From Tritrichomonas musculus (lineage: Eukaryota > Parabasalia > Tritrichomonadida > Tritrichomonadidae), in contig JAPFFF010000003.1 in NCBI GenBank assembly GCA_039105265.1, forward strand, positions 3,224,001 to 3,288,000: a stretch of 64,000 nt of DNA. The letters are read 5' to 3'. The stretch's first letter is position 1, and the number at the start of each line of letters is the position of its first letter. Below, piece after piece: positions 31,001 through 39,695 of the stretch. A model generated the notes under the pieces. That model ran no database searches. It was not told the origin of the DNA and saw nothing but the letters and a program-made list of their open reading frames with translations. The translations under genes were made by a program, and so were the position numbers.

Positions 31001-31398
31001 AGCATAATTGGAAGTGATGCAATTTGAATGTGGGTTTTAGAGTCTACTTTCTTACCATCAACATAATAATCATAATCAACATAAACTGCACCAGCATACG
31101 TTAAACCGGCAAGACGACAAGCTTGTGGTGTTAAGATACTTCGTGTTTTGGGATTGAATGGCTTATCAACATAAATCGATTTATATTGAATATATCGGAG
31201 TGGAGTTTCAGAAATAACAACTCTTTGGTTTGCTTTCATAATACGAGTAAGACCATAATCAATAAAATCATTAAAAGAATTCAATTGAAGCTTTGTGAGC
31301 CCAGTTGTTTTCAAAATAGCTGGGAGTAAATTCCATTTACTATCTTTTTCGATTTTAGTAACATCCGATGCTCTGGGTTTCTCGTAATTAATATTCAT
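28036..31398 (-). CDS. RPC2: DNA-directed RNA polymerase III subunit RPC2
   Basis: A complete 1120-aa second-largest (beta-like) polymerase subunit. Universal landmarks include GDKFSSRHGQKG (about 885), the hybrid-binding region LTRQPTQGRSKKGGMRLGEM near the C-terminus, and a terminal zinc-binding site with CENC and CSEC (about 1069-1086). Features matching Pol III rather than Pol II or Pol I are the start KWNLLPAILKTTGLTKLQL-x-SFN, IMKAN, DGRDFFGNKRLELAG, PHHNQSPRNTYQCAMGKQA and the ending PYACKLLFQELISMGI-x-PRL. It would transcribe tRNA and 5S genes, such as the tRNA-Met gene at 41753. No introns or disruptions. The first ATG is used; no strong Inr is visible upstream. Confidence 0.95.
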   Translation of the reverse strand: MNINYEKPRASDVTKIEKDSKWNLLPAILKTTGLTKLQLNSFNDFIDYGLTRIMKANQRVVISETPLRYIQYKSIYVDKPFNPKTRSILTPQACRLAGLTYAGAVYVDYDYYVDGKKVDSKTHIQIASLPIMLQSCRCHLFNATEAGFAAADECPYDPGCYFIIRGTERVVLVQEQSPYNRILIEGSGSEERQAVCNSSTDTHKTRIELLWKKGTLSLHHNMLNQDLPVFIVFQALGVISDQEIMQLVDPTGEISDLLMNSLQESIRYEINSQDRALQFIESSLRQQKITGIEATKEEKALPNYKAREFLRSMFAPHIPSSLVEFRKKAIFFALMVRWLLMSIKDPKIIDGRDFFGNKRLELAGELIDLLFEDLFKNFNMSIQNLNKKYLNKSRVDINTIASSMKDDLITNGLNAAISSGNWNITRFKMTRAGVSQPLARISYLNFLSMITRISSHFEKTQKVTGPRSLYPSQFGFVCPSDTPEGAQCGLVKNFSLTAHVTVWSDPAPVKRTLFNIGVEEISLFSGEEFLKNYIVLLNGEPIGTTSQPEVICERFRKARRHKMINRYAAIWTMPPKRCIFVSTELGRVCRPLIVVENHKSKLTTELIHQVHEGKSSFEQLLDNGVIEYVDVNELHDTLIAFYEEQLYDEQHKDDNFTHLEIDNAQLLGVCAGVIPCPHHNQSPRNTYQCAMGKQAVGPTALNIFNRIDKSSYFLCYPQQPMVQTRSIRLSKYNEMPCGHAAMVAIMSYSGHDIEDALVLNKASLDRGFARRYYLSKIDIKLKSYGDNTQSDIIVGTAQDHSLNLNDPRYSALDEDGLIKSGIELKEGQIYANKYVPSSNSYVQYPLAFTETYPVRVHNVIASDNGKGVNYTIKTRDFRRPEFGDKFSSRHGQKGVVGLIVEQEDMPFTETGVYPDIIMNPHGFPSRMTVGKMIELISGKAGIGKGKIGNGTAFSSDRVKDISEDLIAAGYSYSGKELLTSGITGEPLEAYIFFGPVFYQSLKHMVKDKMQARASGRTTLLTRQPTQGRSKKGGMRLGEMERDCLIGYGAANILYERMLISSDLYVANVCENCGLIGYDDNCSECKGKAKIKKVKMPYACKLLFQELISMGITPRLRVGDF

Positions 31399-31848
31399 TA
31401 ATTTTAATTGTTTGACAATCTTAGTTTGGTTAATTCAATTTTTTTATGATTAAAAAATTTACTAATATACCAAGAAAATTATGATTATATCTATAAACAT
31501 TTGGCTTTTTAGAACAACACTTATGCCAGCTTTTAATTTAAAATAATAATCTTGATCCAAATAATATTTGCCTATATAATTTTTTTCTTTTATTTTCAAA
31601 ATCACATAATCATAAATGCACACATCCCTATTGGCATATGCATATATTGATGTCATAAAATGTTAAATCATTTCATTAGTTGAATAAAATAATAAAATCC
31701 AAAATAAACGTCAATCTAAGAAAAGTTATCAATAAAAGAAAACTGAAAATTTTCTCGTCTGAATTATATAAAGTGACGTTTCATTAAGGCCATTTAAATT
31801 AACCTATTAATAAAATTTTCGAATAAACGTTAAAATATTTAGATTTTC
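31399..31848. other. Divergent intergenic region
   Basis: 450 bp between the RPC2 gene (minus) and the giant acidic protein gene (plus), likely carrying both promoters. AAACGTTA at about 31826-31832 is a Myb-like site near the right-hand gene. The 64-codon minus-strand frame at 31462-31656 is not convincing. Confidence 0.6.
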
Positions 31849-34800
31849 ATGAATGATGCTGAATCTCAGATATCTTTAATAACTGATAATATTAATTCCA
31901 TACAAAAAGACAGCATCGAAAATGAAAAATTGGCCAATCAATTTCAACAATTAGCGCGATTTAATCATAGAATAGGGGACGAAATAGCGAATTTTGATAT
32001 CAAAATATGCGAACTCGAACAACAAATTCAGGCACGAACAGAAGATATTCAAAAAATTTCCGAATCAAGAGCCAAAACTAATAATTCAATAAAAGAATTA
32101 CGAAAAGATCTACTCAAAAATACTGAATTTAAAATGAGCGTCAAATCTCTTATTAAAAATCAAGATAAAAATGAGAAATTGCATCAAAAAATTCAAACTT
32201 TTAAATCGATAATAACTGATGAAAATGATCCTACCGAATCAATTTCATTATTATTAGATAAAATTGAAATTTTGAAGCAAAGCAATGATGATTTGGAGAC
32301 TCAAATTAAAATCATGAAAATGCTTTTGAATCAGAAAAATAAAAAATCGAGTGAAGTCAGAAAAATTATTTCTACAGAATTAGATAATAAAAATAACGAG
32401 AACGATTTATTGGAAGCCATGATTGCTGAATATCAAACGAAGAACGCATTAAATCAACCAGAAAAGAGAATTCATCGCGATAGTTCTTTTTTAAACGATA
32501 CAGAAACAGACGCAGAAGAATTATTTGGACGAATAAAAGATTCATCTGATAACTGTAATCCATCAGAAACAATGACAAGTTGTATTGTTTATCCATCATC
32601 AAATGATATCGAAAATAATGAAAATATTCAAAATAATGGTCAGAATAATATTAATGAAGATAAAAAGAAGGAAGAACTAATTGATGTTAGACATAAGCGA
32701 AAGAAAAAAACAGAAAAGAAAAATTCGACAGAATTAAAAATTACAACAGAAATAGGACAAAAAGACGAAACAACATTTTCAACAGCCTCAAGAGAAGATA
32801 AAGGAATAAATACAGAAGATAAAAATAAGAATAAAGAAGCTGAAAACCCAAAACCACTTACATCTAATAAATCAACATCTACATCTGAACTAGAAGAAAC
32901 TTTAGAAATTGCTACTCTAAATCCAAATGAAGTAGAAGAAGAGGAAGAAAAGAAAGAAAATAAAAACAAAGAAGATAACGAGAATCTTAAGATTGAACAA
33001 GAACAACCAAAACCCCAAGAGAAACCAAAGAAAAAGGAAGAAAAAGAAGAATCAACGACATCATTGGATGTCGATGATGAAATTGCTGTTTTATCACCAT
33101 TTGATCACAGCAAAGAAGAAGAAGAAGAAAAGAAAGAAAATAAAAACAAAGAAGATAACGAGAATTTTAAGATTGAACAAGAACAACCAAAACCTCAAGA
33201 GAAACCAAAGAAAAAAGTAAAAAAAGAAGAATCAACAACATCATTGGATGTCGATGATGAAATTGCTGTTTTATCACCATTTGATCACAGCAATGAAGAA
33301 GAAGAAAACAAAGAGAAAGAGAACCAAAAGGAAGATGAAGACAAGAAAGAAGAAGAAATCAAGAAAGAAACAGAAAATAAACAGAAAGAAAAAATCAAAA
33401 AAGAAAAAATCAAAATTATTAAACCTGAAACAGAAGAATCAAATCATACCTCATCAGCAGATGATTTATTTATTTTAAATCCTGCAGATGATAAAGATAC
33501 AGAAGATGAAAACAAAGAAAATGAAGAAATCAAAGAAAATGAAGAAGAAAAAATTGAAAACAAAGAAAACAAAGAAATTATAAAAAGTAAACCAAAAAGA
33601 AGATTGGAAACTGAAAAAGATAAATCGGAAAGCTGTTCATCAGATGCTGATGATATAGAAATAGCAATTTTGAAGCCATTTGCAAAACAGGAAGAAGAAG
33701 AAGAACAAAAAGAAGAAGAAATAAAAGACGCAATTAAAGAAGAAAGCAAAGAAGAAGGAAATAATATTAAAAAAGAAAAAGAAACAAAAAAAGAAAAATT
33801 CGAATCAGAAGAAAAAGTTTTATCATCAGATCTCGATGAAACAGAAGAAATTGCAATTCTGAAGCCAAACGAAGACCGAGAAGAATCAAGCGAACAATAC
33901 AAAGAAGAAGAAAAACCAAATGAAACCCAAAAAGAAGAAGAAGAACAAAAAGAAGACAAAAAACAAGAACAAAGCGAAAATAAAATTAAAAATGACATTT
34001 CTGAAAGTGATGATTTGACGGTTACTTCTGAAACAGACGAAATAATGATATTGACTCCATTGAAATACAAAGATAACCACGAAGATGACGATCATGATAG
34101 CCAGAGCCCTGATATAAAACGAAAAGAAGAGTCTTCACCTGAAGATCTGCAACCCGAAAAGCCGAAAACAGAAGAAGACAAAAAAGAGACAAAAATTGAC
34201 AACAAAACAAAAAGCCCAAAACAAGAATCCGAAGATGAAAAGTTGCTTTCGTCAGACATGGACGAAACAACAGAAATCGGCGTCCTCTCACCAGATGGAA
34301 AACACAGAAAAGACAGCAGCAGCAGCAGTGACAATGACGACGATGACGGTAATCATAAAGTAAGCAAAAAAGATGAAAATTATAAACAAAAAGATGAAAT
34401 TGAAAAGAAAGATGAAAATTATAAACAAAAAGACGAAATTGAAAAGAGAGATAAAAAGAAGGATAAAAATGAAGAAAAAGAAGACTTGAAATCAAACTCA
34501 GATGATGAAATGCTGTCATCTGATATGGATGAAACAACAGAAATTGCGGTTTTGACACCAGACAGAAGAGACAGAAGCAGAAGCAACAGCGATAATGAAG
34601 AACAAGAAAGCAAAAAAGACGAAGAAAACCGAAAGAAAGACAAAGATGAAAAAGAAACTGATCCAAAAGAAGAAGAAAAGAAAGACAACAATCAAAAAAC
34701 TCAAAACATGGAAACACCAAAGCCAAAGAAGAAGCCAAAATCACTGACAGAAGCGGAATCAGAAGCAGACGAAATGTATCTCACATCAGATCTGGATAAC

Positions 34801-37800
34801 GTTGCAGAAATTGCAATCTTGTCATCAACTCCGAATAATGAAAGCAGCTCAGAAACCGAAAACAAAGAAAAAGACGAAGAAAACAAAGAAAAAGACGAAG
34901 AAAGCATTAAAAAAGATGAAGAAAGCATTAAAAAAGATGAAGAAAGCACGAAAAATAATGATGAAGAAGAAAATGCGAAGAATGATTATGTTGATGATAA
35001 AGAGAAGAAGAATAAAGTTAGACCTCGGAGAGATAAAGACGATTTTAAGCTGGAATCAGATGGACTGTTTCTTTCATCGGATCTGGACGATGAGTCAGAA
35101 GTGGCGGTTTTGCAGCCAACAAAAAGCAATGCAAAGGGCAGCAGCAGCGAAGATGAGAAAGAACAGAACAAAGAAAATGAAGAAGGAGAAGAAAATGAAA
35201 TGAATGACGAGCAAAACAAAGAAAAACTTGAGAATGAAGAAAATCAAAAAGAAGCGGAAAAGCAAAAAACACAGGCACAAATCGAGATAGATGAATTGTT
35301 AAAGATTACTTCGGAAACAGATGAATCAGATGAAGGAACAGAGGAAATCGCCGTTTTGGCACCAACAGCAAATGATGAAAGCAGCGAAAGTGAAAAAGAA
35401 AACAAAGAAGAAAATGATGAGAAAAAGGAAGAAAATGAAGAGAACAAAGAAAATGATGAGAAAAATGAAGAAAATGAAGAGAACAAAGAAGATGATGTGA
35501 AAAAAGATGAAGACAAAGTTGATGATGCCGAAAACAAAGAAGATGGAAAGAAAGTTGGTGATGGTGAAAGTAAAGAAGATGTGAAAAAGGACGAAGCAGA
35601 TGAAGTCAAAGATGAAGACAAGACAAATGCGGGAAAAGAGAATTCAATGCAAAAGACAGAATCTGAAACTGAAGACCTCGTGGTCACAACAGACACAGAT
35701 GAAGCTGAAGTATACGTTTTGACACCGAAGAGAAACGATGATAAAGACTCCGATGAAGACAGCGAAGACGAAAGCAAAAAAGAAGATCAAACTGACAAAA
35801 TCGGCAAAGAAAACGGCAACGAAGAGCAAGGAAAAGAAAACAACGAAAACAACAGCAACGAAGAAAACAAAGAAAGCGCCAATAACAATGATTATGCTAA
35901 TGCGAATAAGAGTGATGATGGAATTTTATATGAAGACAAACTTTTTAAAAGGCCAGGAGAAACAACCGAGACGGTTACTGAATCTTACGAGCTCGGAATT
36001 CTTTCGCCTCTTGAAAGCATTGAAGAAGCGAGCAAAAGCGAGCCAAAAACAGAGCAGCAAACAGATTCAACGTACGCAACAGAAACGAGCGGAACAGAGC
36101 TATTGATCAACCTCCCGCCAACGGACTCAGAAGGCGAAGAGAAGCAGCAAAATGACGGTCTTTCAACAGCGTCATTAAGCGAAAACGAAAGGAAGCGCAA
36201 GCAGCACAACGAGCAAGAACCACATGATGTGAAACCAAATAGAGCGGAAGCAGCAGAATTGGACGATGAAAGGAAAGAAGAATCATCTTCATTTGCATTT
36301 TTAAGTGATGAAGAAAAACTTACGAAAGTGCAAAAAGAAGACAATACAAATCCAACAACACCAGACAAAGTTCAAAATGAAGATAAAGAAAATGAAAATG
36401 AAGACAATGCAAACTCACCAACACCAGACAAAGTTCAAAATGAAAATGAAGAAAAATTGAATCCAACTTCTCCAGACAAAGTTCAAAATGAGGATAAAGA
36501 AAACGAAAATGAAGACAATACAAATCCAACAACTCCTGATAAAGTTCAAAATGAAGATAAAGAAAATGAAAATGAAGACAATACAAATCCAACAACTCCT
36601 GATAAAGTTCAAAATGAAGATAAAGAAAATGAAAATGAAGACAATGCAAACTCACCAGACAAAGTTCAAAATGAAAATGAAGAACAATTGAATCCAACTT
36701 CTCCAGAAAAAGTTAAAATTGAAAACAAAAATGACGAAGAATTAAATTCATCAGTTTCGGACGATAATGACGAATTCGATGATGCTGCCGAAGATGTAGA
36801 GAAGCAGAAAGAAAACGAAGAGATTCTACTGAATAGGTCAATCATTGAGGAATATTTTGCTGAGAAAGACAGAGAAGAAGAGCTTGCCAAAGATAGGGAA
36901 GAAGCGTTATTGAACAGGTCAATCATTGAAGAATATTTTGAAGACAAAGATCGCGAAGAAGAGAAGAGCAAAGACAAAGAAGAAGCCTTACTAAACTCGT
37001 CAATAATTGAAGAATACAAAGATGAAAAGGACAAAGAGAAAGAGCAAATAAAGCAACAAGAAGAAGCCTCGTTGAATGCAGCCATCATTGAAGAATTCAA
37101 AGAAGAAAAGAACAATGAAGAAGAACTAAAGAAAAACAACGAAGAAGACTTATTAAATTCATCAATTTTAGAAGAAAATGAAAGTAATTTGAATGATAAA
37201 ATAAATGACGAAGAACAAAGAAAAAGAAAAGAAGAAGAAGCAGTCTTTAATTCTTTAAATGAAGAAAACGAGGAAGAATTGGAAAATGAAAAGAAAAATG
37301 AAGAAGAATTCCTTTCAAATTCAATAAATGAAGAAAACGAGGAAGAATTGGAAAATGAAAAGAAAAATGAAGAGGAATTCCTTTCAAATTCAATGAATGA
37401 AGAAAATGATGAAGAATTGGAAAATGAAAAGAAAAATGAAGAGGAATTCCTTTCTGATTCAATAAATGAAATTAAAAGAAAGAAGGATGAAGATGATAAA
37501 GATGAAGAACTGGAATTCGTGAATTTATCTCGTGATGAAGAAGAATCCGAAGAACAATTAAAAGATGAAAATGAAAAAACTCAAGAAGAAGATTTTTTAA
37601 GTTCTTCAAAAGAAGAAGAATTTGACAAATTAAGAAGAAAAATAGAAAAAGATAAAAATAAAGAAGAAGAGTTCTTAAGTTCATCAAAAATGGAAGAAAA
37701 AGAAAATGAAAGAAAGAAAAGAAGAAAGGAAGAAAAAAGAAAAAGAAGAGAAGAAGATTTTTTAAGCTCTTCAATTTTTGAAGAAAAAGAAGAAAATAGA

Positions 37801-39288
37801 AAAAATAAACAAAAAGTTGATAATCCTCCTAAAAAACAACAGAAAGAAAAAATTGTCAGAACGCCAAGAAGGATTAAAAATCAAAGAAAACATAAAAAAG
37901 AACATAAAATTAAAAGAGTCGTTAAAAAATACTCTTATTCACCTCCTACTTTCTTATCAATTGGAGACTCACCTCTAGCAAACATATCTCGTCAATATCA
38001 GTCACCAATTAAAATTCCGAATAATAATATCTTCTTCTCTGAAACTGAAAAAAATATAAGATATTCATTGAATAGAAATGAGGATGCAGAAAAAGAGAAT
38101 TTGCTCAGGAAACTACGTGAGGAATATAAAAAGAAAGAAAAGATTAAGAATGATTTATTAAAAGCTGTTGATGAAATTCAAAAAATTAAATCACAAGATC
38201 CTGATTTAAATGATGTTGATGAAAAACTACTCCAAAGTTGGAATATAGATTTATCTAGTTTTCCAGTTGGATATGAATCTTGTAATCAGATAGTCCAAAC
38301 AAAGAAAACAGGAGCAAAAATTGATTTGCTTGTTGAAAAAGTAGAAAAGAAGAGGAAAGATTTAGCTGAGTTAGAACAAATCAATAATCAAATTAAAGAT
38401 CTGAAAGATCAGACTGAAAAAATATCGAAAGAAATAGATGACTTAATTGAAAAGAACAGTTCTATAGATCAACAAATTGCTGACTTGAAAGAGGCCATTG
38501 AAAAATTGAAAGGCACTGGTGATTCAGCAAGTGTGAGAAGTCAAATTATGTCAGGATCGCCTGATGTCAAGTTTTTGAATACTCCGCAAAATCTGAAAAT
38601 ATCATTAAATAATACGCTATTTAACGGATCATTGAATAATTCAATTAATTCAAGATATTCTGGTTCATCAAATAGTTCAGCAAATTCACCTTTAATGGGC
38701 TCAAATAAACAGAAATTAATCAAAGAAAGAGAAGCTGTAGAGATACTCAGCAGGAAAAAAGAATTAAGTTTAATATTGTTAAAAATACGCGAATTAGAAC
38801 AAAAACTCGAAGAACTACAAAAAAGAAGAACTAATATCGAAAATGAAATTTATGATATCGATCATCGTGAAAAACAAGAAGTTGTAAGACTTGTAACAGA
38901 CGTTGGCCTTTTGAAGAATAAAGTTAGTGATTGCAAAGATCAACTCAAAAAATCAGTCGCTGATCTGGAAGCAAAAAGAGCTAGATTGGAAGAACTGAGA
39001 CAATCTGAAACAAGAGGTCAATATTTTGACCTTTTGGTCAAAAAATCAAAAGTTGAAAGAAGAATTATTAAATGGAAAATGCTTTTGAAAGATTCAAAGG
39101 AAACAATTCAATCTTTGGAATCGTTTAGCGCTGTAAATAGCCAGAAGAGAAAGGAACTTTCCCTTTCACTTCAAAAATTAGAAAAATGCAAGTTTATGAG
39201 AAATGAAGATCTTGACGAATTGAAAAATTATTCAGAATCTCTTGCACGTTTAATCAAAGCTAATTCTGAAAATAGATTGAATTATTGA
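31849..39288 (+). CDS. Giant acidic repeat protein (2479 aa), unknown function
   Basis: Domain order: an N-terminal coiled coil (about 1-210); a very long K/E-rich disordered region (about 230-1420) in which a motif of type SSDxDExxEIAVLxP recurs about 15 times (32,880-36,115); tandem DKVQNEDKENENED units (36,360-36,715); about 13 copies of a second motif, EExLLNxSIIEEY grading to EEDFLSSSxxEE (36,815-37,790); a basic patch; and a C-terminal coiled-coil region (about 2070-2479) with a serine/asparagine-rich interruption (GSSNSSANS). No signal, membrane segment or enzyme domain. Such a layout suits a cytoskeletal or scaffold protein. The hydrophobic cores of the first motif, flanked by acid and serine, resemble SUMO-interaction motifs; that reading is inference. 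The frame is unbroken for 7.4 kb, so the gene is under coding constraint. Antisense open frames are shadows. Confidence 0.85.
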   Translation: MNDAESQISLITDNINSIQKDSIENEKLANQFQQLARFNHRIGDEIANFDIKICELEQQIQARTEDIQKISESRAKTNNSIKELRKDLLKNTEFKMSVKSLIKNQDKNEKLHQKIQTFKSIITDENDPTESISLLLDKIEILKQSNDDLETQIKIMKMLLNQKNKKSSEVRKIISTELDNKNNENDLLEAMIAEYQTKNALNQPEKRIHRDSSFLNDTETDAEELFGRIKDSSDNCNPSETMTSCIVYPSSNDIENNENIQNNGQNNINEDKKKEELIDVRHKRKKKTEKKNSTELKITTEIGQKDETTFSTASREDKGINTEDKNKNKEAENPKPLTSNKSTSTSELEETLEIATLNPNEVEEEEEKKENKNKEDNENLKIEQEQPKPQEKPKKKEEKEESTTSLDVDDEIAVLSPFDHSKEEEEEKKENKNKEDNENFKIEQEQPKPQEKPKKKVKKEESTTSLDVDDEIAVLSPFDHSNEEEENKEKENQKEDEDKKEEEIKKETENKQKEKIKKEKIKIIKPETEESNHTSSADDLFILNPADDKDTEDENKENEEIKENEEEKIENKENKEIIKSKPKRRLETEKDKSESCSSDADDIEIAILKPFAKQEEEEEQKEEEIKDAIKEESKEEGNNIKKEKETKKEKFESEEKVLSSDLDETEEIAILKPNEDREESSEQYKEEEKPNETQKEEEEQKEDKKQEQSENKIKNDISESDDLTVTSETDEIMILTPLKYKDNHEDDDHDSQSPDIKRKEESSPEDLQPEKPKTEEDKKETKIDNKTKSPKQESEDEKLLSSDMDETTEIGVLSPDGKHRKDSSSSSDNDDDDGNHKVSKKDENYKQKDEIEKKDENYKQKDEIEKRDKKKDKNEEKEDLKSNSDDEMLSSDMDETTEIAVLTPDRRDRSRSNSDNEEQESKKDEENRKKDKDEKETDPKEEEKKDNNQKTQNMETPKPKKKPKSLTEAESEADEMYLTSDLDNVAEIAILSSTPNNESSSETENKEKDEENKEKDEESIKKDEESIKKDEESTKNNDEEENAKNDYVDDKEKKNKVRPRRDKDDFKLESDGLFLSSDLDDESEVAVLQPTKSNAKGSSSEDEKEQNKENEEGEENEMNDEQNKEKLENEENQKEAEKQKTQAQIEIDELLKITSETDESDEGTEEIAVLAPTANDESSESEKENKEENDEKKEENEENKENDEKNEENEENKEDDVKKDEDKVDDAENKEDGKKVGDGESKEDVKKDEADEVKDEDKTNAGKENSMQKTESETEDLVVTTDTDEAEVYVLTPKRNDDKDSDEDSEDESKKEDQTDKIGKENGNEEQGKENNENNSNEENKESANNNDYANANKSDDGILYEDKLFKRPGETTETVTESYELGILSPLESIEEASKSEPKTEQQTDSTYATETSGTELLINLPPTDSEGEEKQQNDGLSTASLSENERKRKQHNEQEPHDVKPNRAEAAELDDERKEESSSFAFLSDEEKLTKVQKEDNTNPTTPDKVQNEDKENENEDNANSPTPDKVQNENEEKLNPTSPDKVQNEDKENENEDNTNPTTPDKVQNEDKENENEDNTNPTTPDKVQNEDKENENEDNANSPDKVQNENEEQLNPTSPEKVKIENKNDEELNSSVSDDNDEFDDAAEDVEKQKENEEILLNRSIIEEYFAEKDREEELAKDREEALLNRSIIEEYFEDKDREEEKSKDKEEALLNSSIIEEYKDEKDKEKEQIKQQEEASLNAAIIEEFKEEKNNEEELKKNNEEDLLNSSILEENESNLNDKINDEEQRKRKEEEAVFNSLNEENEEELENEKKNEEEFLSNSINEENEEELENEKKNEEEFLSNSMNEENDEELENEKKNEEEFLSDSINEIKRKKDEDDKDEELEFVNLSRDEEESEEQLKDENEKTQEEDFLSSSKEEEFDKLRRKIEKDKNKEEEFLSSSKMEEKENERKKRRKEEKRKRREEDFLSSSIFEEKEENRKNKQKVDNPPKKQQKEKIVRTPRRIKNQRKHKKEHKIKRVVKKYSYSPPTFLSIGDSPLANISRQYQSPIKIPNNNIFFSETEKNIRYSLNRNEDAEKENLLRKLREEYKKKEKIKNDLLKAVDEIQKIKSQDPDLNDVDEKLLQSWNIDLSSFPVGYESCNQIVQTKKTGAKIDLLVEKVEKKRKDLAELEQINNQIKDLKDQTEKISKEIDDLIEKNSSIDQQIADLKEAIEKLKGTGDSASVRSQIMSGSPDVKFLNTPQNLKISLNNTLFNGSLNNSINSRYSGSSNSSANSPLMGSNKQKLIKEREAVEILSRKKELSLILLKIRELEQKLEELQKRRTNIENEIYDIDHREKQEVVRLVTDVGLLKNKVSDCKDQLKKSVADLEAKRARLEELRQSETRGQYFDLLVKKSKVERRIIKWKMLLKDSKETIQSLESFSAVNSQKRKELSLSLQKLEKCKFMRNEDLDELKNYSESLARLIKANSENRLNY

Positions 39289-39695
39289 TTATATATATAT
39301 TAATTTTGTTTGAAATTAATAAAATTTTAATAAAAAAAAATATTTTTGTTTTTTAATTTTATAAAATGCAGGCAAGAAGGTTATGAGATTATGAGCTATT
39401 AAATGTTTTTAACAATCTGAATTCAAATTTTAAATTCATAAATTTTTAATTGGTATGAAAAATATTACTAATAAAGTTAAATATTAATAATATATATTAT
39501 TAGATAATACATTTATAATTTTGTTTAAAAGATAAATTCATTTTTAAATATTTGTATATCATTTCAAATTTCAATTGAGGAATAAAATTTCTTTTCTCAA
39601 TTAATTAATAAACGGAACTATTACAAAAATAAATATGCTTTATATATCATATTTTACATGATTAAATCAAAAATAAGGCTATTTATATCTTATAT
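39289..39695. other. AT-rich intergenic region
   Basis: No gene or structured repeat seen. Very high A+T. Confidence 0.6.

Noticed and set aside
28036-31398. RNA polymerase II RPB2 as the identity of the beta-like subunit
   Set aside because: The N-terminal KWNLLPAILKTTGL, the DGRDFFGNKRLELAG region, PHHNQSPRNTYQCAMGKQA and the C-terminal PYACKLLFQEL pattern fit Pol III RPC2 better. I did this by recognition, so an alignment should confirm it.
32640-37139. Many long antisense open frames (F/S/L-rich) across the giant protein gene
   Set aside because: They are the reverse complement of GAA/AAA-rich codons, which contain few stops in antisense. No promoter or start context supports them.
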